Notes: a model not told the origin generated them from the sequence alone. DNA of 64,000 nucleotides from Polaromonas sp. (GCF_030689685.1 NZ_JAUYEY010000027.1:62001-126000); one strand, 5' to 3'; positions 33,545-44,400 are shown, counted from the stretch's first letter. Program-made: numbers and translations.

Positions 33545-35244
33545 TTCGGCTAGTCACACTCAAAGACTTCAAGCTGTTTGGCAACGTTGAGTTCCCCATT
33601 CCTGGCCATGTGGTTCTGGCTGGGCCGAACAATACCGGTAAAACAACGCTGTTGCAGGCAATTGCGGCCTGGGAACTGGGCTTTAGGAAGTGGCTGGAGT
33701 TGAATGATTTTAATCCCCGCGTTAATGGCTACCCGTGGCAGGAACTGGAGCGTCTTAACTTCTCACCCGTAGCCGTGCGTTCGTTTGACTTGTTATGGAA
33801 AAATAGAAAGAGGAAGCAGTCGTTTGAGATTGGTGTGCAGGTCGATGGATTGCCTCTTGTTACGCTGGAATTTTTTTATCAAAGCGCCGGGTCTATCAGC
33901 GTTCGGCCTAAAAATGATGCCGCGCTCAACGCGACCATCTTGAGAAAATCCGCACTTCGGTTTCAGACCACATTTATCCCGGCCATGTCGGGCTTGTCGA
34001 GATCCGAGCAACGCCTGGCCGACCAAGAAGCCATTGATTCCGCTCTGGCTCAAGGTCGCCCTGGCGAGGTGCTGCGCAATTTGCTCTACATCGCGCACCA
34101 GGACGAGGCAGCCTGGCGCACCTTGAATGCGACGATGCAAAGGCTGTTCTCATGTCGGCTGGAAACACCTAAAAGTGGCGCCGAGCTGTTATGCGAATAC
34201 CGGCAGGGCAATGCGGCAGACGCGCCTTTTTTTGATGTGGCAAGCGCAGGCAGTGGTTTTTTGCAGGTCTTGCTGTTGTTGACGCTGCTGCTCACGCAGT
34301 CAAAGCGGGCCGATGGAACTCATGCGGTGTTGCTGATAGACGAGCCTGATGCTCACTTGCACATGATGCTTCAGCGCAGTATTTACGGCGAACTGCGCTC
34401 AATCGCGGCAAGTAGGCAAGCGCAACTGTTCGTAGCTACGCACTCCGAAATGATCGTCAATAACATCGACTCGCGTGAGCTGTATCTCATGTACGGTGTC
34501 CCCCGGTTAATTCAAAGCGACCTGGAGCGTGCGCAATTAACGACCTCATTCGGCGCCCTGACTCACAGCGACATTTTGGAAGCTGAGGGTGCCAAAGGTG
34601 TTCTATATACCGAGGACTTTACCGATATTGATATTCTCGAAGCCTTTGCCCGCGTGCTAAATGACGCCGCAGCGTTGAAGCTTTTGACAAGGGAGTTGGT
34701 AACCAAGTCATCCAAGGCGCCTTTACCCGACGGTTTGGGAGAATTCAGTCCACAAAAACATTGGGACATGCTCAAACTTGTTCGCAGTGACTTGCCAGCG
34801 CTGGAGTTGTTGGACGGCGATAACCAAAAAAACAAAGCACCGGATTCCATCACGGGTACGGCCGACAGCCTACAGCGCCTGCGCTGGCGCCGCTATGAAA
34901 TTGAAAGCTATTTGCTGCTTGAGGGGCCGCTGCAACGCTTTTTTGAAAAACGGCTGGGCGGGGTTGATGCCGCAGCCATTGCGGTGGCTGAACTGCAGAA
35001 GAGACTTGCTTTCATTGCGGGAAAAGATGAATCAGATCCTTTGGTGAAAAGTTATTTTCAAAGCGAACCATTGAGTAAAACCTTGCTGCCAGAACTGATG
35101 GTGGCAGCGGGGCTGGATGCGCCAAAACGCGACTACTTTGAGATCGCCGCTCAGTTCAAACCAGAAGAAATTCACCCCGAAATCATCGAGCGCTTGAACC
35201 AGATCAAACAGGCTTTTGGGGTGCTTGGAGTCGCGAATGTTTGA
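33541..35244 (+). CDS. OLD-like ATPase (AAA_15/TOPRIM-type), between mod and res
   Basis: A 567-residue ATPase of the SMC/ABC-like group. Walker A is LAGPNNTGKTTLLQA (near residue 29), Walker B VLLIDEPDAHLHMML (near 262), followed by LFVATHSEMIVNNID. The C-terminal half has a TOPRIM-like arrangement: VLYTEDFTDIDILEAF (near 354), LELLDGDNQKNK (near 421) and WRRYEIESYLLLEG, the Glu-containing motif common after the TOPRIM of OLD-family nucleases. It may therefore cut DNA, though the first acidic motif is not canonical. It overlaps mod by 4 bases and res by 8, so it is a true operon member; classic type III systems lack such a subunit. Confidence 0.8.
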   Translation: MIRLVTLKDFKLFGNVEFPIPGHVVLAGPNNTGKTTLLQAIAAWELGFRKWLELNDFNPRVNGYPWQELERLNFSPVAVRSFDLLWKNRKRKQSFEIGVQVDGLPLVTLEFFYQSAGSISVRPKNDAALNATILRKSALRFQTTFIPAMSGLSRSEQRLADQEAIDSALAQGRPGEVLRNLLYIAHQDEAAWRTLNATMQRLFSCRLETPKSGAELLCEYRQGNAADAPFFDVASAGSGFLQVLLLLTLLLTQSKRADGTHAVLLIDEPDAHLHMMLQRSIYGELRSIAASRQAQLFVATHSEMIVNNIDSRELYLMYGVPRLIQSDLERAQLTTSFGALTHSDILEAEGAKGVLYTEDFTDIDILEAFARVLNDAAALKLLTRELVTKSSKAPLPDGLGEFSPQKHWDMLKLVRSDLPALELLDGDNQKNKAPDSITGTADSLQRLRWRRYEIESYLLLEGPLQRFFEKRLGGVDAAAIAVAELQKRLAFIAGKDESDPLVKSYFQSEPLSKTLLPELMVAAGLDAPKRDYFEIAAQFKPEEIHPEIIERLNQIKQAFGVLGVANV

Positions 35245-38200
35245 CTTCCAGGTCGAAAGCCCCATCGCCAATTCGCCCTTTTTGGCGCCACTCCGGCATT
35301 GGCAGATTGAAGAAGGCACGCCGCCAGTGCTGGCTCAAGAACGCCGCAAGCCGGTTTACTTTTACCGGCCTCCCAGCTACGAGGTGTCTAAAGAGGGCAT
35401 GGAAGAGGATGTGGGCTACCAGATTGAGCTGTTGCTGGTCTCACGCATACGCAGCCGCCTGGCGGAGTGGCGCGCGGCAGGCTACCCTGGTGCGTCCAAA
35501 ATCACACTGGAGCTGTTGGCCTACTGGGAACGTGAGGGGCGTGAAAAGCGCCTTTTCTTTGCGCAAAGGGAAGCGGCGCAAACAGTGATTTTTTTAACCG
35601 AGGCGCGGGCTGATTTTCTGCAGGGCATTCATGTCCCGACGGACGAGCCCTCCGACAAACAAAAGGCCGAAGGCATTCAAGCCTTTCAGCGCTATGCCTG
35701 CAAGATGGCCACTGGCAGCGGCAAAACCACGGTCATGGGTATGTTGGTGGCCTGGAGCATTTTGAATCGGCAAGCCGGTGGACATGACCGCAGCCGGGCG
35801 CGCCTGTTCTCCAATACGGTGGTTGTGGTCTGCCCCAATGTGACGATTCGCAGCCGCCTGGCAGAGCTGGACCCAGCCCGTGGCGAAGCCAGTTTGTACC
35901 GCAGCCGCGACCTGGTGCCTGCGCATCTGATGGGGCCGTTGTCGCAGGGCCGGGTGCTGGTGATGAACTGGCATGTGTTTGCCCTGCACGATGCCAACAA
36001 GGTAGGCGGAACAGCTGCCAAAGTAGTGCGCACCGGGCGCGAAGTCAATGTGATGGAGAGCATTCGCATTGGCGATAAAACCACCACCGCCAGGGGCACG
36101 CGCTATCTGTCGCTTCCTGATTATCAGCGTCAGGTGGCAGCAGGCCTGCTGGAAGTGCTGAAGGAAGAACTTGATGCAAGCGGCTCACTGGTGCGGGCCC
36201 AGGTGGCCAGCACGCGTTATGTGGAGTCTGATGCTGCCTGGCTGGAGCGTGTGCTGGGCATAAAGTCGGGGCGACGCGCCAATGTGCTGGTGCTCAACGA
36301 TGAGGCACATCATGCCTACCGTATTCGTTCGGAAGAGCCTGACGAGTTTGAGGAAGCCGACGACGAAGGCTTTGAGGACTATTACAAAGAGGCCACGGTT
36401 TGGGTCGAGGGACTGGACCGTATGCACAAACAGGTGGGTATCAATACCTGCATAGACTTTTCGGCTACGCCCTATTTTTTAGGGCGTGTGGGTGAGCAGG
36501 CAAACCGGCCATTTCCATGGGTGGTGTCTAGTTTTGATCTGATGGAAGCCATTGAGTCGGGCTTGACCAAGATTCCGCAGTTTGCGGTGCGCGATATGTC
36601 GGGGCAGTCTATTCCGGGCTACTTCAATATCTGGCGCTGGATATTGCCGCAGTTAAAGGCGTCTGAGCGTGGTGGCAAAAAAAGTGCTGCCAAGCCGGAA
36701 GCCATTTTGCGTTACGCATACACACCCATCGTTATGCTGGGAGGCTTGTGGCAGCAGGTGGCACGCGACTGGAAGGAGGCCGGTACTGACCCTAGGCCGC
36801 CGGTTTTCATTTTGGTGTGTAAAAACACGAAGCTGGCCAAGGTGGTGTTCGACTGGCTGGCCGACGACAATCCGCCACCGGGCATTCCCTCTGCAGGACT
36901 GCCGGATTTTCGCAACCAAAATGGAGTCATCAACACAATTCGGGTTGATTCCAACGTGGTGTCAGAAACCGATTCGGGTGATGCCAAGTCTGATTTGAAC
37001 GCATGGATGCGCCACACGCTGGACACGGTGGGTCGCCTGGACTGGCCTTCTGATGCACAGGGCAGCCCGCTTTACCCGGAAGGTTTTGTGGCGTTGGCCG
37101 AAAAGCTGGGCAAGGCCTTGCACCCGCCGGGCCGTGATGTGCGCGCCATTGTCAGTGTTGGCATGCTCACTGAGGGCTGGGACTGCAACACGGTGACCCA
37201 CATTGTGGGGTTGCGTCCTTTCATGTCGCAACTGCTTTGCGAGCAGGTAGTGGGACGCGGTCTGCGGCGTGCCAGCTACGAAACAGACGGCGAGGGAGAA
37301 AACGAGCGGTTGGGCGAAGAAATAGCCCAGGTGTTTGGCGTACCGTTTCAGGTCGTTCCCTTCAAGGCGACTCAAGGCGGCGCGCCCAAGCCGCCGGTTA
37401 AAACCTGGCGTGTCAGGGCGCTGCCCGAGCGGGCTGATCTGGAGATTCGGTTCCCGCGGGTAGAGGGTTTTGTGTTTGAGCCGAGTAGTGATGTTCAAGT
37501 GGACTGGAGCCGTGTAGAAGCACTGGTGATTGATCCCACACAGATTCCGCCCGAGGTGCAAATGAAGGCGGGTTTTGCCACCAATGATGGTCGGCCTACC
37601 TTGTATGGACCCGGTCGGCTGGATATGGCAAGTCTTGCGCAATATCGCGCTGGGCGGCGTATGCAGTCGCGGGTGGCCGAGGCTGCCAGGGAATTGGTCA
37701 AGGTGTACATGGGTCAAGCCGATGAGGCCACATCGTTAATTCATCCGGGTCGGCTTTATCCGCAGTTTGTGAAACTGATAGGCCAATTCGTAGCAACCAA
37801 AGTCGAGGCGCATCAGCCCGCAGCGCTTGAGGACGTGTTTTCGGCTCCCTACTACGGGCTGATGTTTGAACGCTTATTGGCAAGCATCTCCCCAGCCCAA
37901 GGCGGGCACGAGGGCATTCGGGTGGAGCGCCATCGTGGCCCGGGCACCACCGCGGAGGTGGAGTACGTCACCCGCAAAGAGCCCTATGCGGTGGCCAAAA
38001 GCCATGTCAACTATGTGGTGCCTGATTCCCAATGGGAGCGCGTTGCAGCCTATGCGCTGGACACGCATCCGGCAGTTCGCAGTTTTGTGAAAAACAGTGG
38101 CCTGGGGTTTGCCATACCCTATCTTCATGCTGGGCAAGGCCATGACTATTTGCCTGATTTTGTGGTGCAACTCAGCGCCCCGGCTGATCGGCACGTGATT

Positions 38201-38410
38201 GTGGAAACAAAAGGGTATGACGACCGACTGGCTGAAAAACACGCGGCTGCGCTGCGTTGGGTTTCTGCCGTGAATCAGGACGGGCGCTATGGGCGCTGGG
38301 ATTATTTGATGCTGCGCGACAAGGCAAAAATCGCAGAGGAAATTGGCGAAAAATTCGCGGCACTCTTGGATTCATCGGGCTTTCCGGCGCAGCGCGGCAT
38401 TGAAGACTGA
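35237..38410 (+). CDS. res: Type III-like restriction enzyme Res subunit (helicase-nuclease)
   Basis: A 1057-residue restriction subunit: superfamily 2 helicase with Walker A KMATGSGKTTVMGML (near residue 157), DEAH-type box LNDEAHHAYRI (near 353), FSATPYF, and motif VI region CEQVVGRGLRRASYE. The C-terminus has a PD-(D/E)XK nuclease: DYLPDFVVQL then HVIVETKGYDD (residues about 970-992). The ATG at 35237 lies 8 bases inside the ATPase gene; an in-frame ATG at 35216 is less likely. It should translocate or cleave DNA that Mod has not methylated. It ends [11 protein letters not shown]. Confidence 0.9.
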   Translation: MFDFQVESPIANSPFLAPLRHWQIEEGTPPVLAQERRKPVYFYRPPSYEVSKEGMEEDVGYQIELLLVSRIRSRLAEWRAAGYPGASKITLELLAYWEREGREKRLFFAQREAAQTVIFLTEARADFLQGIHVPTDEPSDKQKAEGIQAFQRYACKMATGSGKTTVMGMLVAWSILNRQAGGHDRSRARLFSNTVVVVCPNVTIRSRLAELDPARGEASLYRSRDLVPAHLMGPLSQGRVLVMNWHVFALHDANKVGGTAAKVVRTGREVNVMESIRIGDKTTTARGTRYLSLPDYQRQVAAGLLEVLKEELDASGSLVRAQVASTRYVESDAAWLERVLGIKSGRRANVLVLNDEAHHAYRIRSEEPDEFEEADDEGFEDYYKEATVWVEGLDRMHKQVGINTCIDFSATPYFLGRVGEQANRPFPWVVSSFDLMEAIESGLTKIPQFAVRDMSGQSIPGYFNIWRWILPQLKASERGGKKSAAKPEAILRYAYTPIVMLGGLWQQVARDWKEAGTDPRPPVFILVCKNTKLAKVVFDWLADDNPPPGIPSAGLPDFRNQNGVINTIRVDSNVVSETDSGDAKSDLNAWMRHTLDTVGRLDWPSDAQGSPLYPEGFVALAEKLGKALHPPGRDVRAIVSVGMLTEGWDCNTVTHIVGLRPFMSQLLCEQVVGRGLRRASYETDGEGENERLGEEIAQVFGVPFQVVPFKATQGGAPKPPVKTWRVRALPERADLEIRFPRVEGFVFEPSSDVQVDWSRVEALVIDPTQIPPEVQMKAGFATNDGRPTLYGPGRLDMASLAQYRAGRRMQSRVAEAARELVKVYMGQADEATSLIHPGRLYPQFVKLIGQFVATKVEAHQPAALEDVFSAPYYGLMFERLLASISPAQGGHEGIRVERHRGPGTTAEVEYVTRKEPYAVAKSHVNYVVPDSQWERVAAYALDTHPAVRSFVKNSGLGFAIPYLHAGQGHDYLPDFVVQLSAPADRHVIVETKGYDDRLAEKHAAALRWVSAVNQDGRYGRWDYLMLRDKAKIAEEIGEKFAALLDSSGFPAQRGIED

Positions 38411-38445
38411 AGAATCCGATGCGAATGATGTATCCGATTTTGTGT

Positions 38446-38463
38446 GTCAAATTGACGTACAAT
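38446..38463 (+). promoter_or_regulatory. Promoter/operator of the tacAT pair
   Basis: GTCAA-A-TTGAC (38446-38456), a perfect dyad, abuts a -10 TACAAT (38458-38463), 20 bases before the tacA ATG. A ribbon-helix-helix antitoxin such as TacA would be expected to bind such a dyad and repress its own operon. Confidence 0.45.
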
Positions 38464-38482
38464 TTTCGAAAAAGAGCAAGTT

Positions 38483-38755
38483 ATGCCTTCCACCACCCCT
38501 GCAGCCGAATCCGCCAGAATCAACCTTCGAACCAGCCCGGAAGCCAAAGCGCTGATCGAGCGGGCTGCCGCCATCATGGGTTCCACGGTTTCCAGTTTCA
38601 TGTTGCAAAACGCTTATGAAGCGGCGAGCCGTGTTGTCACCCAACAGGAAGTAATCACCTTGTCAGACCGGGATCGCGACGCTTTCCTGGACGCACTGGA
38701 CAACCCGCCTGAACCCACGCCAGCTCTCATTGCATTAATGCGCGCAAGGACATGA
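38483..38755 (+). CDS. tacA: TacA-type antitoxin (DUF1778, ribbon-helix-helix)
   Basis: A 90-residue antitoxin. The N-terminal DUF1778 RHH fold is visible (ARINLRTSPEAKALIERAAA, residues about 11-30, then MGSTVSSFMLQNAYEAA), and the C-terminal part (LSDRDRDAFLDALDNPPEPT) is the usual toxin-neutralising tail. It stands directly before the GNAT toxin with a 4-base overlap and follows a promoter with a dyad. It should hold the toxin inactive and repress the operon. Confidence 0.9.
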   Translation: MPSTTPAAESARINLRTSPEAKALIERAAAIMGSTVSSFMLQNAYEAASRVVTQQEVITLSDRDRDAFLDALDNPPEPTPALIALMRART

Positions 38756-39258
38756 CGCTTGTCATCTCCGCGCTGGAGCGTCACCATGACCGCAACGACT
38801 TTGACTGCGGCGAGGCGGCACTCAACCATTTTTTGCAGCGTCTGGCCCGCCAGCATGCTGATAAAGACTTCAACCGCACTTATGTGGCCGTCGAGCAAGG
38901 CGAAGCGCAAATACGGGGCTTTTACGCCATCAGCTCGGCTTCCATCGACTTTGAAAATTGGCCCGCTGCGTTGCGTTTGCCGCGCTATCCCGTGCCGGTT
39001 GTTCGTATTGGCCGCTTGGGCGTTGATTTGCGCGCACAGGGCAAGGGCATAGGCGTCGCCTTGTTGCGCCATGCCATGCATCTGGCCGCATCAACCGCTG
39101 AAAAAATCGGTTTGTTTGCTGTTGTGGTGGATGCCCAAAACAAAGCAGCTGCCAGCTTCTATGCGCGTTACGGTTTTCAGAGTTTTCCTGACAGAAGCTT
39201 GAGTTTGTTTTTGATGACAGATGTCTTCAAGCGCGCACTGGCGGCTTCCAGGCCCTGA
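38752..39258 (+). CDS. tacT: TacT-type GNAT acetyltransferase toxin
   Basis: A 168-residue GNAT toxin; TacT-family toxins block translation by acetylating the amino group of aminoacyl-tRNA. It has the acceptor-domain elements FDCGEAALNHFLQRLARQHA (residues about 17-36) typical of TacT, then the acetyl-CoA loop IGRLGVDLRAQGKGIGVALL with the Q/R-x-x-G-x-G/A signature, and FYARYGFQSFPDR near the end with the catalytic Tyr. The toxin overlaps its antitoxin and ends 6 bases before jetA. Confidence 0.9.
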   Translation: MTLVISALERHHDRNDFDCGEAALNHFLQRLARQHADKDFNRTYVAVEQGEAQIRGFYAISSASIDFENWPAALRLPRYPVPVVRIGRLGVDLRAQGKGIGVALLRHAMHLAASTAEKIGLFAVVVDAQNKAAASFYARYGFQSFPDRSLSLFLMTDVFKRALAASRP

Positions 39259-39264
39259 CTTTTT

Positions 39265-40743
39265 ATGCCGCTCGATTACCACACGCTGGACCTGCTGCGC
39301 CGCCAACATCCCGCCTGGCGCTTGCTGGCAGCTGAACATGCGCCTTTGGTGGCCAGCTTTTTGCACCGGGCCTTTGTTGCGCCCAACGTGCGCGTGATGG
39401 CGCAGGCTGCCCTGGTCGAGGCGCTGAACGACACGCTGTATGCCATTCATGAGCTGGCCTTCGAGAAGGCCACTCCGAAATTTCCCAAGTCGGCGCTGGA
39501 GTACCTGAACGATTGGGCCGCCAATGAAAAAGCCTGGCTGCGCAAGTTTTACCCGCCGGGCTCTGATGAGCCGCATTTTGACCTCACCCCGGCCACCGAG
39601 CGCGCACTGGCCTGGCTCGTCAATCTGTCTGACCGTGCTTTTGTCGGAACCGAGTCACGGCTTTTGATGCTGTTTGAGCTGCTCAAACAAATCAGCGAAG
39701 GCAGCGACACCAACCCGGAGACGCGCCTGGCCGAGCTGCACAAACGCAAGGATGACATTGACGCCGAGATCGCGCTTGTGCTGAGCGGCAACATGCCGCT
39801 GCTGGATGACACCGCAGTCAAGGACCGCTTTCAGCAATTCGACCGGCTGGCCAAAGAGCTGCTTGGCGACTTCAGGGAAGTGGAGCAAAACTTTCGCACG
39901 CTGGATCGCCGGGTGCGTGAGCGCATTGCGCTCTGGGATGGCCGTCATCAGGCGGATGCTGCGCAGGGCCGTGGCGCCTTGCTCGAAAGCATCCTCGGAG
40001 AGCGCGATGCCATCAGCGATTCTGATCAAGGCAAAAGCTTTCAGGCTTTCTGGGATTTTTTAATGTCGCAGTCGCGCCAGGAAGAGCTGACCGCGCTGCT
40101 TGAGCGTGTGCTGGCTTTGCCGCCCGTCGCTGCCATGTCGCCCGACAAGCGCCTGCGGCGGGTGCACTACGACTGGCTGCAGGCCGGCGAACACGCGCAG
40201 CGCACGGTGGCCCTGCTGTCGCAGCAATTGCGGCGCTTTTTAGACGACCAGGCCTGGCTTGAAAACCGGCGCATCATGGACTTGCTGCGCGGCATTGAAG
40301 CCAAAGCTTTGAGCCTGCGCGATGCGCCACCGCAGGGTCTCGTCCACAGCGTCAACGCGCTCGGCCCCCGCGTCGAGTTGCCCATGGAGCGGCCCCTGTA
40401 CAGCGTGCCGGTCAAAACAATCCTGAGCAATGTGAAGCTTGAAACGGGGGACGCCGATGTCGATGCAGACGCCTTGTTTTCTCAGGTCAGGGTGGACAAG
40501 GCGGCACTGGCCAGCCACATCCGCCAGTCGCTGCAAACCCGCGCGCAGATCAGCCTGGGCGAGCTGCTGCAGGCCCGGCCCTTGCAGCAGGGCCTGGGTG
40601 AACTGGTGGCCTACCTTCAACTGGCCAGTGCGCCCGCACAATCCGTCATCGATGAGGACACGCTTGAAACCGTGCGCTGGACGGCTGCCGATGGTGTCCT
40701 TCGCAGCGCGAAGCTACAGCGCGTTATTTTTGTGAGGACTTGA
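39265..40743 (+). CDS. jetA: Wadjet anti-plasmid system subunit JetA (DUF3375)
   Basis: A 492-residue DUF3375 protein, the kleisin-type subunit of the Wadjet SMC complex. It opens DYHTLDLLRRQHPAWRLLAA, as family members do, and has LVNLSDRAFVGTESRLLMLF and MSPDKRLRRVHYDWLQAGEH. Wadjet senses and cleaves small circular DNA, so it acts mainly against plasmids. It is the first of four ordered jet genes; it starts 6 bases after tacT and its stop lies 2 bases before the jetB ATG. Confidence 0.92.
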   Translation: MPLDYHTLDLLRRQHPAWRLLAAEHAPLVASFLHRAFVAPNVRVMAQAALVEALNDTLYAIHELAFEKATPKFPKSALEYLNDWAANEKAWLRKFYPPGSDEPHFDLTPATERALAWLVNLSDRAFVGTESRLLMLFELLKQISEGSDTNPETRLAELHKRKDDIDAEIALVLSGNMPLLDDTAVKDRFQQFDRLAKELLGDFREVEQNFRTLDRRVRERIALWDGRHQADAAQGRGALLESILGERDAISDSDQGKSFQAFWDFLMSQSRQEELTALLERVLALPPVAAMSPDKRLRRVHYDWLQAGEHAQRTVALLSQQLRRFLDDQAWLENRRIMDLLRGIEAKALSLRDAPPQGLVHSVNALGPRVELPMERPLYSVPVKTILSNVKLETGDADVDADALFSQVRVDKAALASHIRQSLQTRAQISLGELLQARPLQQGLGELVAYLQLASAPAQSVIDEDTLETVRWTAADGVLRSAKLQRVIFVRT

Positions 40744-40745
40744 CG

Positions 40746-41414
40746 ATGGACCTGCAACCCGAGGCAGACCCGAATGCCGTGCCGTCAGATGCGCCGCCAG
40801 CCGCTCCCCAGTACGACTTGACAGCGCTGGTCGTGCCCTTGCTTAAAGGCGTGCTCTACCGTGAAGACGATGCAACGCTCTGGCAAGCGCTGCTCAAGCT
40901 GCAAAGCCGGGTGCGAGATTACACGTCGGTGTTGGCGCTGGAACTGGTGCTTGACGAAGCCGAGGGTTATGCCTTTTTGCGGTCCCGCCCAGAACCCGAA
41001 GACGACGAAAGCCCCAAGCTTCCGCGCCTGGTGCGCCGCCAGCCTTTGACCTTTCATGTCAGCGTGCTTTTGGCCTTGCTGCGTAAAAAGCTTGCCGAGT
41101 TTGATGCCAGCGGGGGTGATACGCGGCTGATTTTGTCCCGCGATGCCGTGGTCGAGCTGATTCGCGTCTTTTTACCTGCTGGCTCCAATGAATCACGCCT
41201 GATTGACAACGTCGATGCGCACCTGAACAAGGTTGTGGAGTTGGGTTTTGTGCGTCGTCTCAAGCCATCGGCTGGCGGGCAAGAGGCCATGTATGAAGTG
41301 CGGCGCATTTTGAAAGCTTTTGTCGATGCGCAATGGCTGGCCGATTTTGACCAGCGCCTGGCGCTGTATCAGGCGCAGTTGTTAATGCCGCAAACGGAAG
41401 ATGCTGATGAATAG
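40746..41414 (+). CDS. jetB: Wadjet subunit JetB (DUF4194)
   Basis: A 222-residue DUF4194 protein, the MukE-like winged-helix subunit of the Wadjet complex. Recognisable parts are [20 protein letters not shown] (near residue 30), the [20 protein letters not shown] helix pair, and [16 protein letters not shown]. The ATG at 40746 follows the jetA stop directly; a TTG at 40740 would overlap it. Its end overlaps jetC by 14 bases, so jetB and jetC are translationally linked. Confidence 0.9.
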   Translation: MDLQPEADPNAVPSDAPPAAPQYDLTALVVPLLKGVLYREDDATLWQALLKLQSRVRDYTSVLALELVLDEAEGYAFLRSRPEPEDDESPKLPRLVRRQPLTFHVSVLLALLRKKLAEFDASGGDTRLILSRDAVVELIRVFLPAGSNESRLIDNVDAHLNKVVELGFVRRLKPSAGGQEAMYEVRRILKAFVDAQWLADFDQRLALYQAQLLMPQTEDADE

Positions 41415-44400
41415 TCCTGATTGGTTTGCGGCGGAATCCGCTTCTGAACTACTCCATCTCCCGCTTGCGGGAGAGGGCGGGGGTGAGGGGGAACCCCTGG
41501 CCGGCTTTCGTCTCATGCACCTTGAAGTTCTCAACTGGGGCACCTTTGACAAGCGCGTCTGGGCACTCAACCTGGATGGCCGCAACGGGCTGCTCACAGG
41601 TGACATCGGCTCAGGCAAGTCCACGCTGGTTGATGCCGTCACCACGCTGCTGGTGCCGACCCAGCGCATCGCCTACAACAAGGCCGCCGGGGCCGATGCC
41701 AGGGAACGCACTTTGCGCTCTTACGTGCTGGGGCACTTCAAGTCTGAGCGCAACGAGGCCAGTGGCCATGCCAAGCCCGTGGCCCTGCGCGATGCCAGCT
41801 CCTACTCGGTGATTTTGGGTGTCTTTCACAACGCGAGTTTGAAGCAAACGGTTTCGCTGGTGCAGGTGTTTTGGCTAAAGGACGGTCTGGGCCAGCCCGA
41901 GCGGTTTTATGCGGTGGCAGACAAACGCCTGGGTATTGCCACTGACTTTTCAAACATTGGAACGACGGTGACGGCCTTGCGCGCGCGCCTGCGCAAGGGC
42001 GGCGCGGAGTTGTTTGACACCTTTCCAGGCTATGGGGCCGAGTTTCGCCGCCGCTTTGGCATTGACGGCGAGCAGGCGCTGGAGCTGTTTCACCAGACCG
42101 TCTCGATGAAGTCAGTCGGCAATTTGACTGACTTTGTGCGCCACCACATGCTGGAGCCTTTTGATGTGCAGCCCCGCATCAATGGCCTGATTGCCCATTT
42201 TGACGACTTGAACCGCGCCCACGCCGCTGTACTCAAGGCCAAACGCCAGCTTGAGCTGTTGACGCCGCTGGTGGCGGATTGCGACAAACACGCACAATTG
42301 CTGGCCAGTATTGAAGCCCTGCGCGATGCGCGCGAAGCCTTGCGGCCTTACTTTGCCGGATTGAAGCTGGGCTTGCTCGACGTTCGCCTGCAGACCCTGG
42401 CCGATACCCTGGAAACTGAAAGCGGAAAGGAAGAAAAACTGGAGCGGCTCAGATCGGAGCAACAACTCCAGATGCGCGAGCAGCGTGATGCCATTGCCCG
42501 CAACGGCGGCGACCGGATCGCCCAGATTGAAGCGGATATGGACCGCCAGCAGCGCGAGGCCGACATCCGCAAAGGCAAGGCAGCGCGCTACGATGAGCTG
42601 CGCAAACAGCTGGGCTTGCTACAGGTCAGCAGCATGGAAGACTTGCTGGTGCAGCAGCAAACCTGCACACAAAAACGCATTGAAGAGCAAGACCGCAGCG
42701 CCGCCGTGCAAAACGACTGGATTGAGAAAAGCGCGGACTTTCGCCAGGGCAATGACGAGCACAAGCTGCTCGCCGGGGAAATTGCCAGCCTCAAAAGCCG
42801 CCGCAGCAACATCGACACGCAGCAAATTGCCATCCGCGCCGCGCTGTGCCAGGCCACGGGTTACACCGAGGCGTCCATGCCTTTTGCGGGCGAACTCATT
42901 GAGGTGCGCGAGGCCGAGCGTGACTGGGAGGGCGCGATAGAGCGCCTGATGCACAACTTTGGCTTGTCGCTGCTGGTGCCTGAAGCGCAATACGCGAAGG
43001 TGGCCGAGTGGGTGAACAACACCCATTTGAAAGGGCGCCTGGTGTACTTCAAGGTGCCGCAGGCTGTGCGCGGCGGTTTGCCTGGCCTTCACCCGGATTC
43101 GCTGGTGCGCAAGATCACCGTCAAACCCGATTCGGCTTTTTACAATTGGCTTGACCGTGCGGTTCATGAGCGGTTCGATCTGGCCTGCTGCAGCACGCAA
43201 GAGCAGTTCCGGCGCGAGGACAAGGCAATCACGCGCAGCGGACAAATCAAAAGCACACTGCGCCATGAAAAAGACGACCGTCATCACATTGAGGACCGCA
43301 GCCGCTATGTGCTGGGCTGGAGCAATGCCAATAAGCTTGGCGCATTACAAGTCAAGGCCAGGCTGCTGGAGGACAAGTTGGGGCGAATTGGCGGGCTGAT
43401 CTCAGCTTGTGAAGCGGAAAAGCGCGCCATCGACAGCCAGCTTTCTGCCCTCGACAAGATCGTCGAATTTCAGGACTATCGCGAGCTGGACTGGCCCAGC
43501 CTGGCCCTGGAAATAGCCCGCCTTCGTCAAGAGCTGGAGCAAATCAAGGCCGCATCGGACGTTTTGAAAACGTTGACCGAGCGTCTGGAATCGCTTGAGA
43601 AAATCTTGGCGGCGACTGAGAAAAAATTACAGGAACAAATAGAGCGCCGAGCCAGGACCGAGCAAAAAATTGACGAGGCACAAACGCTGCGTGAGCACAC
43701 GGTGCAAACCGTTACGCAGCTGGATGCCCAAGCTGTTTCACCAGCGGTGCTTGAGCGCCTTGCGCAGTTGCAAACCGAATCAGCCACGGGTCAAACGCTG
43801 ACGGTAGAGCTTTGCGGTCCGGTGGAGAGCGACCTGCGCGACAGCCTGCAACGCTCGATGGATGCCGAGACGCTGCGGGCCAACCGCTTGCTGGGCAAGA
43901 TCAGCGCCGCCATGAGCAATTTCTCCAGTGAGTTTCCGCTGGAGACGCGCGAGATGGACGTGGCCATTGAGGCGGCTGGCGAATACCGCAAGCTCTTGAA
44001 CCAGCTGGCGCTGGACGACTTGCCGCGTTTTGAAGCGAAATTTCAGGAGCTGCTCAAAGTCAACACCATCCGCGAGCTGGCCAATTTCAGCACGCAGTTG
44101 CGCATGGAAAGCGACCTCATCAAAGAGCGCATTGACCGCATCAACCAGTCACTGGCGCAGATCGACTACAACCCTGGCCGCTTTATCGTGCTGCAAGCGC
44201 AAAAAGCCCTGGATGTTGAAGTGCGTGACTTTCAAACCGAGTTGCGGGCCTGCCTGGATGGCTCTTTATCGGGCGATGTAACAGGCGCTCCATCAGCAGA
44301 AGACGGCCAATACTCCGAGGCCAAGTTTTTGCAGGTCAAGGCCATCATCGAGCGCCTGCGCGGGCGCACCGGGCAAACAGACCAGGACCGCCGCTGGACC

